A stretch of DNA of 64,000 nt from assembly GCF_900109075.1 (NCBI RefSeq), contig NZ_FNYS01000004.1, positions 173,057-237,056 of the forward strand. The letters run 5' to 3'. This DNA comes from Myroides marinus. Lineage in GTDB: Bacteria > Bacteroidota > Bacteroidia > Flavobacteriales > Flavobacteriaceae. The notes under the pieces are model-generated. The model did not search any database. It was given only the letters and a program-made list of their open reading frames with translations, and had not been told where the DNA came from. This document shows, piece after piece, positions 28,808 through 38,612 of this stretch (position 1 is its first letter; each line of letters starts with the position of its first letter). Position numbers and translations under genes: made by a program.

Positions 28808-30811
28808 TTATAAACTGTATTGTTCTAATTTCGAGTTATCTGCACTAGGGGCCTGACAGGCATTATTCATACAAAGGTAATGAACAGTCTCCTCATTAAC
28901 CACATATTTAGATAGATAAGGAATACTCGAATTACCGTCCATATTAAATACAAAAGCTCTAGAGATTACCTTACTACGTGTATTTAAATTATCTTTTAGA
29001 GAATCTTTACCTACCCAAGTTAGTTCCATTGGTTGCTGTAGATATAGCTGTACTAGTAACCAATGAGAGTAAGCAGATGGATAATCTATCATAGATAGCA
29101 TAGTTTCTGTCATATTAGTAGCTAACTCTGTATAATAGGTATGTTCATATAGAACTCCTAGTTTTAGCAAGTTCATAGCCATAATAGCATTAGACGAAGG
29201 AATAACATTGTCTTCAGTCTCTATAGCAGGAGTGATCACGTCATCACTAGAGTACTTACTAAAGTAAAAGAATTTACTTTTGTGATCTAAGAAGTGGTCT
29301 AGTGTATAGTCCGTGATATTCTTTGCTGTGCTAATATAATGTTCTTCACCAGTGTGTTCAAATAGATTAATCAATGCCTGTATATAGAAAGCATAGTCAT
29401 CTAAGAAGGCTTCTATCTTGGCATCACCATTTTTATAAGTACGCAATAGACCTAATTCTTCATTCCATAGTTTGTTTTGGATAAATGAATAGTTCTCTTC
29501 AGCTAATTTTAGATATTTTGTATTAGCTGTAGCTGTATAAGCATCTAGTAGACCAGAGATATACATAGCATTCCATGAGGTCAATGTCTTATCATCTAGT
29601 CTAGGTTTCGCTCTATGACTTCTATAAGTATTAAGTAAGTTTTCCCAATTGCTCTTTTTCTCTTTTAATAGTTCTAATGAGATATTGTATTCTTGAGCAA
29701 TAGTCTCTAGTGGTTGAGTTTGTATCAATACATAATGATCTTCTTCCCAATGTCCAAAAGAGTTGATATTAAATACTGTACTAAATAGATCAAAATCCTC
29801 TTTGATAAGAGATTTTAATTCTTCTATAGTCCATACATAATACGCTCCCTCTTCTAAGTGATCTTGTTGGTTAAGACTATCAGCATCTAATGCAGAATAA
29901 TAACCTCCCTCTCCATTAGCCCAATTCGTAGAAATGAAGTTAATCGTTTTATCAATAATTTCTTTATATAACTCATCTTTAGTACGCTTATACCCATCAG
30001 CATATACAGATAGCAACTGTGCATTGTCATAAAGCATTTTTTCAAAGTGAGGCACGTGCCATTTATGATCTACAGCATATCTAGAGAAACCACCTTCTAC
30101 AGTATCAAATATTCCACCCCACGCCATGCGAGTTAATGTCAAGTCAATATAATCTAGCAAGGTTTGGTCTTGATGTAAGACCGCTTTTTTCTGTAGATAA
30201 AGTAAGTTAGTAGGCATCATAAATTTTGGGGCTCTATCATATCCTCCGTATTCCCAATCAAAGCTTCTCTTCCACGTATCTAGTAGAATGTCTATATTAA
30301 ATCTAGACTCTTCTTGTGCTGCAGGAGCTTGGCTCAGAATAGTAATCCCTTCATTTAATTGATTAGCGAAATCTAATACAGTATCTTTTTTTTCTTGATA
30401 GAGCTTATTTAACTGAAACAATGAATCTACCCAAGCGTCCTTTCTGAAGTAAGTCCCACCCCAGATAGGTTTACCATCAGGTAAGCATACCACATTAAGA
30501 GGCCATCCTCCTTGTTTAGTCATAATCTGTACAGCCTTCATATAGAAGTTGTCTAGATGAGGAAGTTCTTCTCTATCCACTTTAATCGAAATAAAGTGAG
30601 TGTTCATTACATCAGCGACATCTTCATTTTCGAAGCTTTCATGTTCCATTACATGACACCAGTGACACGTAGAATAGCCAATACTCACTATGATAAGCTT
30701 GTCTTGCTGTTGAGCGAGTGTTAAAGTTTCCTTATTCCACGCTTTCCAATGTATGGGGTTATTAGCGTGTTGTAATAAGTAAGGGCTTGATTCTAAGTGT
30801 AGTGTGTTCAT
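28808..30811 (-). CDS. Thioredoxin domain-containing protein, YyaL/SPATA20 family
   Basis: A protein of 667 residues from the ATG at 30811, which gives the usual family start MNTLHLESSPYLLQHANNP; the upstream ATG at 30853 would add 14 unusual residues. The N-terminal thioredoxin-like domain (about 1-160) has CHWCH (Cys49, Cys52) after GYSTCHWCHVME. The rest is an alpha/alpha toroid resembling glycosyl-processing enzymes (DALLxYDN-like segments such as EKMLYDNAQLL, and LTSWNAMYISGLLDAY). The cellular role of the family in bacteria is not settled. The mscS-like gene follows. Confidence 0.93.
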   Translation of the reverse strand: MNTLHLESSPYLLQHANNPIHWKAWNKETLTLAQQQDKLIIVSIGYSTCHWCHVMEHESFENEDVADVMNTHFISIKVDREELPHLDNFYMKAVQIMTKQGGWPLNVVCLPDGKPIWGGTYFRKDAWVDSLFQLNKLYQEKKDTVLDFANQLNEGITILSQAPAAQEESRFNIDILLDTWKRSFDWEYGGYDRAPKFMMPTNLLYLQKKAVLHQDQTLLDYIDLTLTRMAWGGIFDTVEGGFSRYAVDHKWHVPHFEKMLYDNAQLLSVYADGYKRTKDELYKEIIDKTINFISTNWANGEGGYYSALDADSLNQQDHLEEGAYYVWTIEELKSLIKEDFDLFSTVFNINSFGHWEEDHYVLIQTQPLETIAQEYNISLELLKEKKSNWENLLNTYRSHRAKPRLDDKTLTSWNAMYISGLLDAYTATANTKYLKLAEENYSFIQNKLWNEELGLLRTYKNGDAKIEAFLDDYAFYIQALINLFEHTGEEHYISTAKNITDYTLDHFLDHKSKFFYFSKYSSDDVITPAIETEDNVIPSSNAIMAMNLLKLGVLYEHTYYTELATNMTETMLSMIDYPSAYSHWLLVQLYLQQPMELTWVGKDSLKDNLNTRSKVISRAFVFNMDGNSSIPYLSKYVVNEETVHYLCMNNACQAPSADNSKLEQYSL

Positions 30812-30961
30812 ATTGAGTTTTAATTGTTCTTGTTGAATAACAAAAGTAGTCAATTGTATCCTATCCTAAAAAAGATTAATTCGCATTAATAACGTTCGCT
30901 TAACATCGGACTTGAATTTTATGGTCAATTTTGCACTACACTTAATTTAAATATAATATTA

Positions 30962-33241
30962 ATGGAACAGATTTTTATTGTAATGCTGATAGCCTTAGGG
31001 GTATTAGCTATTATCGATTTAACTGTTGGGGTAAGTAATGACGCTGTTAACTTTCTGAATTCTGCCCTTGGATCTAAGGCAGTTACATTTAGAACGATTA
31101 TGATAGTGGCTTCACTAGGTATATTAGTTGGAGCGCTCTTCTCTGGAGGAATGATGGAAATAGCCCGAAGTGGTATTTTCGTCCCTAGTATGTTCTCCTT
31201 TAATGACGTTATGGTCATCTTCCTCGCGGTTATGATTACAGACGTATTACTACTGGACGTGTTTAACTCTATGGGATTACCTACATCGACTACAGTATCT
31301 ATTGTATTCGAGTTATTAGGGTCAGCAGTATGTCTTGCAGTTATAAAGATTATGGCTAATAATGACAGCTGGTCAGTATTGCCTAATTATATTAATACAG
31401 AGAAAGCCACGGAGATTGTAGTTAGTATTTTACTATCGGTGATACTTTCGTTTACTTTAGGTACGTTAGTACAGTACATCTCTAGGTTAATCTTTACTTT
31501 CCAGGTAGAACAAAAATTAAAGTATTTCGGTGCTATATTTGGTGGAGTAGCGATTACAGCTATTACATTCTTTATCCTAGTAAAAGGGTTAAAAGGAGCT
31601 AGTTTTATCACTAAAGAGACTAGTACATGGATTGGAAATAACCAATTAATTATTATTGGTTTAAGTTTGGTATTCTGGACTATATTCTCACAATTCTTAA
31701 TGAGTATATTCAAGTTAAATATACTTCGTGTAATTATTGTAATTGGAACATTTGCTCTAGCATTAGCATTCGCTGGTAATGACTTAGTGAACTTCATTGG
31801 AGTGCCTATTGCAGCATACCAATCATTTGGATTCTTTATGGAATCAGGACAATCTCCTGATACTTATATGATGGCTAAGTTAGCCGAGGAAAATGTAGTA
31901 GCTCCATTCTATTTCTTAGCTATTGCTGGAATCGTTATGGTGTATACATTATGGACTTCTAAGAAAGCAAAGAACGTTATCGAGACGGAGATGAGCTTAG
32001 CTAGACAAGATACAGGTGGTACTGCAGAGAAATTCTCACCGAATATCTTATCTAAAGTTATCGTACGTGGAATGGTATTGATAGGAATGGTTGTTGATTA
32101 TTTTTTACCAAAATCATTACAACTTAAGATGGACAAGCGTTTTGAGATTCCTAAAAAACCAAAAAACAAAGCTCCAAAAGACGAACCAGCATTCGATATG
32201 GTACGTGCATCAGTTAACCTTATTGTAGCGAGTATCTTGATTTCTATTGGTACATCTATGAAGTTACCATTATCTACTACATATGTTACGTTTATGGTGG
32301 CTATGGGTACATCATTCGCAGATAGAGCTTGGGATAGAGATTCGGCTGTGTATCGTGTAGCAGGAGTATTTAACGTTATCGGAGGATGGTTTGTGACAGC
32401 TATTGTTGCTTTTATCGCTTCATTCGTTATCGCTTATGTATTAAAGATAGGAGAGATTTACGCTCTAGTAGGAATGTTGATTTTAGTAGGGATATTATTA
32501 TACAGAAGTAATAAATCATATATCAAAAAATCAAAAGAGAAAGAGGATAAAGATGCTAAACTTGATAATGTAGACATACAAACTATACAAGGAGTTGCAT
32601 CAGAAAGTTCTTCTCAGATAGCAACAGTAATTACTAAAGCTAATGAGCTATTTACAGTAGTAATAGATGGAGTAGCTCTTCAAGACATCACTAATCTTAA
32701 GAAAAGTAAGAAACAACTTAAGAAGTTAGAGAAAGAGGTAGATGACCTAAGAGGTAATGTTTATTTCTTTATTAAGAATCTAGATGAGACATCTGTAGAG
32801 GCGAGTAAGTTCTATGTGTTGACTCTAGGATATCTACAAGATATGATTAAGGCTATTAATTTTATAGCACAGAATAGTTATACTCACGTAGATAATAACC
32901 ATAAGAAATTGAAGTTTAACCAGATTAGAGATCTAAAACTAATCGATAAGAAGCTTCAAATATTATTTGATAAAATAGTTATTCTATTCACTGAAGAGAA
33001 ATTCTCTCAGATTGATGAGATCTTAAGTGAAAAAGAAGATTTAATAGCAACAGTGGATAAGTTAATCCAAAAACAAATTATCCGTATTCGTACTACTGAG
33101 ACGAGTCCTAAGAATAGTAAGTTATACTTCTCTATTCTATTTGAAACGGATGAATTAATCAAATCAACAATTGGATTGTTAGAGTTGTTTAAGGATTTCG
33201 ATATTGACGTAAAGAGGAAGTCATTCATTAGAATGAGCTAA
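30962..33241 (+). CDS. PiT-family inorganic phosphate transporter with C-terminal PhoU-like domain
   Basis: A 759-residue protein. The N-terminal part holds two PiT repeats, seen as GVSNDAVNFLNSALGSKAV (about residues 24-42) and FAGNDLVNFIGVPIAAYQS (about 265-283), with about ten helices to residue 520. Residues about 540-759 are a soluble, helical, charged domain with PhoU/DUF47-like spacing, probably controlling transport. Stand-alone PiT proteins are about 400-500 residues, so this is the long fused form found in Bacteroidota. It is monocistronic, with its terminator at 33266. Confidence 0.9.
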   Translation: MEQIFIVMLIALGVLAIIDLTVGVSNDAVNFLNSALGSKAVTFRTIMIVASLGILVGALFSGGMMEIARSGIFVPSMFSFNDVMVIFLAVMITDVLLLDVFNSMGLPTSTTVSIVFELLGSAVCLAVIKIMANNDSWSVLPNYINTEKATEIVVSILLSVILSFTLGTLVQYISRLIFTFQVEQKLKYFGAIFGGVAITAITFFILVKGLKGASFITKETSTWIGNNQLIIIGLSLVFWTIFSQFLMSIFKLNILRVIIVIGTFALALAFAGNDLVNFIGVPIAAYQSFGFFMESGQSPDTYMMAKLAEENVVAPFYFLAIAGIVMVYTLWTSKKAKNVIETEMSLARQDTGGTAEKFSPNILSKVIVRGMVLIGMVVDYFLPKSLQLKMDKRFEIPKKPKNKAPKDEPAFDMVRASVNLIVASILISIGTSMKLPLSTTYVTFMVAMGTSFADRAWDRDSAVYRVAGVFNVIGGWFVTAIVAFIASFVIAYVLKIGEIYALVGMLILVGILLYRSNKSYIKKSKEKEDKDAKLDNVDIQTIQGVASESSSQIATVITKANELFTVVIDGVALQDITNLKKSKKQLKKLEKEVDDLRGNVYFFIKNLDETSVEASKFYVLTLGYLQDMIKAINFIAQNSYTHVDNNHKKLKFNQIRDLKLIDKKLQILFDKIVILFTEEKFSQIDEILSEKEDLIATVDKLIQKQIIRIRTTETSPKNSKLYFSILFETDELIKSTIGLLELFKDFDIDVKRKSFIRMS

Positions 33242-33265
33242 TCTATATTTAATTTAAGTGAAGGG

Positions 33266-33291
33266 AAGAGGCTGCGTGAGCGGCCTCTTTT
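33266..33291 (+). terminator. Intrinsic terminator of the phosphate transporter gene
   Basis: A 10-bp stem with one G-T pair (AAGAGGCTGC with GCGGCCTCTT) around a GTGA tetraloop leads into T residues. Confidence 0.88.
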
Positions 33292-33866
33292 CGTTTATTG
33301 TTACATAGCATTTGATATTTGTAGGCAGGTATGAGTAGTCTGAATTGTCCAGAGTGATAATTAAGTCTATTTATATCTGCCTTTTTTTGTGTTCGCGAAA
33401 TAGCTTGTTCCACGATTCGTCCAAGATGACTTTACAGTTCTCTTATAAAATGACTCTCAGCTAGAGCAAAATGGGAGAATCCTAGGAGAACTGTGAAAGG
33501 ATTTGTCCGTAATGCCCATAAACACTAGCCTTAGGGGATGTTGTGTTTTTTAATAGAAGTAAGGTGTTTTGTTTTAAATATCTGATTTTTAATGTATTGT
33601 GTGCGTTTTTGGAATCTTTTGGAACAAAAAAAGTGTATCACTTTTTTGTTTTTTGCCTCAAAAAAGACCTTTTCTACATAAAAAATAGAAAAAAGTCCCT
33701 TAAAAAGTGTTTTGTGGAAGACTAGAAGAAGTGTTTTTAAGTTTAAAATCAAAAAAAGGATGAGTTTTATTAGAAGAGGTCATTGATGGAAAATAATGAG
33801 GTAGATAGGATATCTTAGAGATATGTTCATGATAGAAACTATATAGAGGAAGTATATAGGCATAAA
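33292..33866. other. Long intergenic region with inverted repeats, no credible gene
   Basis: The spacer between convergent genes holds several paired elements: AGGCAG-based arms at 33323-33332 and 33373-33382 followed by seven T, and ACAGTTCTC at 33434-33442 paired with GAGAACTGT at 33486-33494. From 33543 onward it is very A/T-rich with homopolymer runs. Short open frames of 60 and 73 codons exist but overlap in opposite strands, lack start signals and have skewed composition. An untranslated RNA or decayed DNA are both possible. Confidence 0.5.
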
Positions 33867-33895
33867 AAAAGGTAGAACATAACGTTCTACCTTTT
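33867..33895 (-). terminator. Terminator of the NifU-like gene
   Basis: GGTAGAAC pairs with GTTCTACC across a 5-nt loop, with A/T tails on both sides, just downstream of the minus-strand stop. It could work in both directions. Confidence 0.88.
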
Positions 33896-33915
33896 ATATT
33901 TTAAGCAAGTATTGA

Positions 33916-34815
33916 TTAGCCATTAAGAGCCTCTACGATGATAGCTTCATCGTTAAGCATATGTCTAAGCATACCTTCGATACCATTTTTTAGAGTGAAT
34001 GTAGAAGAAGGACATCCGCTACATGCACCTTGTAGTATTACGTGAACTACATTAGATTCTTGGTCATATTTTTGGAATGCGATATTACCACCATCTGCCT
34101 GTACAGCTGGTTTTACGTTCTCTTCTAAGATATTGATGATGCGTTGAGACTTTTCGTCTAGAGAGTCGAAGTGTTCATCAGCCGCCGCTTCGATAGCTTT
34201 AGTATCAGAGATTAAAGACTCATCTACAGCTAAGTTTCCATTTTCTAAGAACTCTTTAATGAATGAACGAGTAACTTGGATTAGTTGATCCCACTCGAAT
34301 GCATCGTATTTAGAGATAGAAACATAGTTCTCGTCAATAAAGATTTCTTTAACGAATGATTGTTTGAAAAGTTCTTTAGCTAGAGGAGAAGCACTAGCTT
34401 CATCTATATTTTTGAACTCTACACCTTTTTTTGTTAATAATTTATTAGCAACGAATTTAATTACTGAAGGGTTTGGAGTTGATTCAGCATAAATAGTAAT
34501 TGGTTGCTTTTTTATTTCTTTTTTAGAATCTATTAGGATTTTCTTACCTTTAGCCAAGAAAAGATCTATTTGGTCTGCAACTGTCTCTTTTACTTCATCC
34601 CACTCGACAATTGAAAATTTTTCGATGGCGATAAAATTATTTGAGATATAAACCGTTTTAACAAAAGGAAGATAAAATAATTCCTTAGCTAAAGGTGATT
34701 CTGCAGTCTCATCTATATTTTTGAACTCGTAGTTTTCCCCTTTAGTTATAAAATCTGGTAAAACAAATTTTATGATAGTTGGGTTTGACGTATTTTGAAT
34801 TTGTATTTTTGACAT
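33916..34815 (-). CDS. NifU-family iron-sulfur scaffold with two Nfu N-terminal domains
   Basis: A 299-residue protein of the Nfu type, which carries and hands on Fe-S clusters. It contains two successive Nfu_N domains (about residues 1-95, with NTSNPTIIKFVLPDFI, and about 105-200, with ESTPNPSVIKFVANKLL), each repeating the pattern EFKNIDE-SPLAKELF. The C-terminal NifU domain (about 225-299) has VQADGGNIAF and the cluster-binding motif CSGCPSS. The double Nfu_N arrangement suggests an internal duplication. Confidence 0.93.
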   Translation of the reverse strand: MSKIQIQNTSNPTIIKFVLPDFITKGENYEFKNIDETAESPLAKELFYLPFVKTVYISNNFIAIEKFSIVEWDEVKETVADQIDLFLAKGKKILIDSKKEIKKQPITIYAESTPNPSVIKFVANKLLTKKGVEFKNIDEASASPLAKELFKQSFVKEIFIDENYVSISKYDAFEWDQLIQVTRSFIKEFLENGNLAVDESLISDTKAIEAAADEHFDSLDEKSQRIINILEENVKPAVQADGGNIAFQKYDQESNVVHVILQGACSGCPSSTFTLKNGIEGMLRHMLNDEAIIVEALNG

Positions 34816-34929
34816 GTTAATTTAGTTTTTTTCAAAATTAGCAAAGAAATGTACTAAGCGTCACGAAGATAAGATTTTTAAACATTTAATTAACATTAGT
34901 AAGCACTAACAATTTAATATAGCGAGAAA

Positions 34930-37551
34930 ATGGGCAAAAGAATGTGGCTTTCATTATTTGTACTTTCAGGAGCTCTGTCTGTAGGGGCTGTAGTAGGAGG
35001 TATAAATCCTTATGACTATATAGGGAATAAAGCAATAGCTGAAGTGGCTAGTGAACAGGAAGAACCAAAACCAGAGGTGAAAGTAGGAAAGCCTCATGAT
35101 ATAGAGCAGGCACTTCCTAAAAATACTGCTTCGGGTAACTTTAGAGTATTCTTGGGGGAAGCGATTAAGGCAAAAAATACTGGAGTAACGATAGATGCTG
35201 AAGGCAACGCTATTGTTCCTGATGGTTATGTATATAGCTTTCACAATACTCCAAATGAAGCTAGTCAAGGTACTAATAAGATAAATGAGATTCTTTATAT
35301 AGATAAGTTTAATCCAGCTAGTGCACCACTTACTAAGTATCTTAGAGTACAGTCTGTAGTAGATCCTGCTAAAGTGACTGTGACAGCATTCTTAATTAAA
35401 GTAAAGCCAGATGAAGGAGCTACATTAAATGATAGAGTGACAGGACGTCCTGATCAGTATAAATCTGCAGATGATAAGGGGAATGCTACTTTCGTCTTAC
35501 TAGAAGATAAAAACCAGTTATATTATGGTAATTCTAATACAGAGTTATACAAAGTAGACGGTACTGTAAAAACAAAATTGACAGATGTTGAGGTAGATAA
35601 GTTTACTACAAATAAAAATCAAGTAATAGAGGCTAAAATAATACTTGATGGGGAGACAGCTATTCGTCAGTTTACATTATACGTAGAGACGTTAAAAGTT
35701 AGTGGTGTTAATCCTGTTTTAGAATCTGTAGAGACTAGAAGAGATAAGGATAATCGTTATGGTAATTTTAATCTGAAGCCAACTATCCCTGCTTTATTAG
35801 CTGCTGGTGAGAATCCTGATTATTATACAATCACCTTCCACAAAACAACAGCTGATGCGATAGCTAATAAAGAAGCATTAGATATTACTAAACCTATCGA
35901 AGGTGCACATGGTACTGATGTGACTGCTCGTATTTCTTATAAATTAGCGAAGTCGGCTAATCCTATTGTATCAACTGCACAAAAGGTTAAGTTTACTATT
36001 ATAGATAAACCTACTATTCCTGCTCTTCCTAATGTATCTTACTGTGATAGTAAGATAGCATCTTATAGTTTGACTATAGATGGACAGGCTACAGTAATCG
36101 CTGATGGAAGACCTATAGCTACAGAGGAAGAAATGGCTAAGCCTGATTTTGATCCTAAAGGGAAATACTCTATTGGGTATTTTAACTCTGAAGAAGATGC
36201 TATCGCTAATACAAATAAGATTGTTGGTGTTGAAATTACAGTGAATTTAGATGAAGCTCGTAAGATATGGACTCGTTTAACTAGCTTAGAAGACAATAAC
36301 TTTAATACTGCATTCTTTTATGCGTCATTAGGTTATGATAATTTAAAAACAGTAAATGTGTCAGATGAGACATTTGAATATTGCCAGATAGAGAATGTTA
36401 GTGGAGACTCTATTATAAATCTTAGAAGATATGAGAATGTGATATTAGGGAAATCTTCATTCACTAACATTCCAGATACAAATCCTACCAAAAAGATTAT
36501 GGCTGTGTATTATAAGGATGAAGCTGATGCATTAGCTGATAAACGTATGCCAGATAGTCTAGTAACGGCTTATCCTATCAGAATGGGGCAAGTGAAGGGG
36601 CCTATCTATACAAGGGTGGTAATGACAGAAGGGTTTAAATGTATGGCAGATAACTTCTCTACATTTAAAGTATCTTTAGGGGTTGAGTTAGCTATTGATT
36701 ACTTACCTAAACAAAGTGAACAGCAACTGTGTATTAATACAGATAATAACGAGATAATTCCAGTTACACTAAGTATAGAAAATAAAGACGTAAAAGGTAG
36801 AGCTATAACTATTGATTGGCAACGTGAAAAGTCAAGAAATAATGGGCTTATATTTTATGAATCTGTACCAAATACAGCTGATAAAACTTCAATTCAAATA
36901 ACAGAGCCTGGTAACTATAGAGCAGTAGCTCATTATGCTAAACCTCCTTATCCTGGAATTGAATCATGTTCGGCAAGTTCTATTGTATGGACAGTAAAAG
37001 CGCCGCCTAAAGTAGTGGTAGAAGGAGCTGATGAGACTGGTATGATTAACAGTATGGAAGTGGATGAAAAAGGTGAAACAATGGTGCGCTTAGGTGTACT
37101 AGATGGAGGTACAAGTACTGTGACTGATGGATATGAGTTTGCGATAGATAATAGCGCATTCCAGCCTTCTAGCCAGTTTTATAACGTGCCTATCGGAGAG
37201 CACGTAGCTTATGCTAGAAACATCAAAACAGGATGTTTAGCTTCTATTAAGTTTTCAGTATTCGGTTATCCTAAATACTTTACTCCTAACGGAGATGGAT
37301 ATAATGATACATGGAATATTCCTGGACTGAAAGGACATAATGAAGCTCGTATCTATATCTATGATAAATCAGGTAGATTATTAAAACAGTTAAGTCCTCA
37401 TACAGAAGGATGGGATGGAACGTGGAATGGTAAACAAATGCCTTCTACAGACTATTGGTTCACGGTAGAGTTCGTAAATGACTATAAAACACCAGACGAA
37501 AGAAACGGACGTAAAGTAAGTTATAAAGGACACTTTTCTTTAAAAAGATAA
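34930..37551 (+). CDS. Secreted protein with T9SS type B (gliding motility-associated) C-terminal domain
   Basis: An 873-residue exported protein. An N-terminal signal-like hydrophobic segment (residues about 5-25) is followed by several beta-rich, Ig-like repeats of unknown function. The last 90 residues are the type B T9SS sorting domain: YPKYFTPNGDGYNDTWNI, then a strand with IYIYDKSGRLL, then GWDGTWNGKQMPSTDYWFTV, ending KGHFSLKR. It should be secreted through SprA. The PorP/SprF-like gene 8 bp downstream is the usual partner of this substrate class. Confidence 0.9.
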   Translation: MGKRMWLSLFVLSGALSVGAVVGGINPYDYIGNKAIAEVASEQEEPKPEVKVGKPHDIEQALPKNTASGNFRVFLGEAIKAKNTGVTIDAEGNAIVPDGYVYSFHNTPNEASQGTNKINEILYIDKFNPASAPLTKYLRVQSVVDPAKVTVTAFLIKVKPDEGATLNDRVTGRPDQYKSADDKGNATFVLLEDKNQLYYGNSNTELYKVDGTVKTKLTDVEVDKFTTNKNQVIEAKIILDGETAIRQFTLYVETLKVSGVNPVLESVETRRDKDNRYGNFNLKPTIPALLAAGENPDYYTITFHKTTADAIANKEALDITKPIEGAHGTDVTARISYKLAKSANPIVSTAQKVKFTIIDKPTIPALPNVSYCDSKIASYSLTIDGQATVIADGRPIATEEEMAKPDFDPKGKYSIGYFNSEEDAIANTNKIVGVEITVNLDEARKIWTRLTSLEDNNFNTAFFYASLGYDNLKTVNVSDETFEYCQIENVSGDSIINLRRYENVILGKSSFTNIPDTNPTKKIMAVYYKDEADALADKRMPDSLVTAYPIRMGQVKGPIYTRVVMTEGFKCMADNFSTFKVSLGVELAIDYLPKQSEQQLCINTDNNEIIPVTLSIENKDVKGRAITIDWQREKSRNNGLIFYESVPNTADKTSIQITEPGNYRAVAHYAKPPYPGIESCSASSIVWTVKAPPKVVVEGADETGMINSMEVDEKGETMVRLGVLDGGTSTVTDGYEFAIDNSAFQPSSQFYNVPIGEHVAYARNIKTGCLASIKFSVFGYPKYFTPNGDGYNDTWNIPGLKGHNEARIYIYDKSGRLLKQLSPHTEGWDGTWNGKQMPSTDYWFTVEFVNDYKTPDERNGRKVSYKGHFSLKR

Positions 37552-37558
37552 TTAAGTT

Positions 37559-38563
37559 ATGAATATAATTAAGAAGCGCTATTTAGCTATTGCATTATTG
37601 GTTTCTCAAATTGGTTTTGCGCAAGAAGGACTAACAGTAAATTCTGAATATTTAGCAGATAACTATTATCTATTGCACCCTGCTATGGCGGGTATTAAGA
37701 ATAGTACTAATATAAAATTAACGACTAGACAGCAGTGGAGTGGAGTAGATGATGCTCCTCGTCTGATGACGATGAATGCGAGTACTAGATTAAGTGATCA
37801 ATCGGCTATCGGTGTTATCGGGTTTAACGATAAGAATGGTTATCACTCACAGACAGGATTTAAGGCAACGTATGCTCACCATATTACATTCAGTGAGTCT
37901 CGTTATGACTTAAACCAACTATCGTTTGGTATGAGTGCTGGTTTTGCACAGACGAAGTTAGACGAGAGTGAGTTTGGTGGATTTGATCCAAATGTGGGAG
38001 GAGGAATAGAATTAAAAGATTCTTACTTCTCTGTTGACTTTGGTGCTGCTTATCACTATCAGAATTTCTTCTCTATGTTTACAGTGAAGAATGCAGTAAG
38101 TAGTAAGAGTAAGATGTATTCAGATGCAGAAAGTAATAATCTTCGCAAGTATATCTTAGGAGCTGGTTACGCATTTGGTAATACACGTTATGGAACAGGA
38201 TGGATCTATGAACCGTCTGTGTTAGCTCAATATACGGAAGAACGCGAAGACTTCGCTTTAGATGTTAATATGAAAGTGTATAGACAGTTTGAGTTTGGTA
38301 AAATTTGGGCGGGAGCATCATTCCGTTCTAACTTTAATGGAACAGATTATTTCGTAGACGGTAAATCAAAGACTCAACGTTATCAATATATCTCACCAAT
38401 GCTAGGAGGTAGTTATAAGAATGTAAACTTTTCTTATGCTTACACAAAGCTGATGGGAGATATCACTTTTGGAAATGGAGGTTTTCACCAATTCACAGTA
38501 GGGTTTAATATCTTCCCAAAAAGAACAAGTTTAGAATGTAATTGTCCTACGGCAAAAGATTAA
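37559..38563 (+). CDS. PorP/SprF family type IX secretion membrane protein
   Basis: A 334-residue outer-membrane beta-barrel protein with a signal peptide ending near residue 21 (IGFAQ). The N-terminal motif DNYYLLHPAMAGIKNSTNIKLTTRQQW is diagnostic of the PorP/SprF family. Such proteins are needed for secretion or surface attachment of the type B substrate encoded just upstream. The protein ends in ECNCPTAKD after an aromatic strand. A terminator follows. Confidence 0.93.
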   Translation: MNIIKKRYLAIALLVSQIGFAQEGLTVNSEYLADNYYLLHPAMAGIKNSTNIKLTTRQQWSGVDDAPRLMTMNASTRLSDQSAIGVIGFNDKNGYHSQTGFKATYAHHITFSESRYDLNQLSFGMSAGFAQTKLDESEFGGFDPNVGGGIELKDSYFSVDFGAAYHYQNFFSMFTVKNAVSSKSKMYSDAESNNLRKYILGAGYAFGNTRYGTGWIYEPSVLAQYTEEREDFALDVNMKVYRQFEFGKIWAGASFRSNFNGTDYFVDGKSKTQRYQYISPMLGGSYKNVNFSYAYTKLMGDITFGNGGFHQFTVGFNIFPKRTSLECNCPTAKD

Positions 38564-38569
38564 TACACA

Positions 38570-38597
38570 AAAAATCCCGATATTTATCGGGATTTTT
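38570..38597 (+). terminator. Intrinsic terminator after the PorP/SprF-like gene
   Basis: TCCCGATA pairs with TATCGGGA across a very tight turn, flanked by A and T runs, between the stop at 38563 and the next gene. Confidence 0.9.
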
Positions 38598-38612
38598 TTA
38601 TTGCTATATATT

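Noticed and set aside
33531..33752. Overlapping 73-codon minus and 60-codon plus frames in the A/T-rich spacer
   Set aside because: They overlap on opposite strands, are dominated by Phe/Lys codons from homopolymer runs, lack ribosome binding or promoter context and resemble no known protein.
38601..38612. Upstream ATG for the carbonic anhydrase-like gene
   Set aside because: It lies next to the terminator T run and adds MLYI before the usual MIIKEIRGK start; the ATG at 38613 fits the family better.
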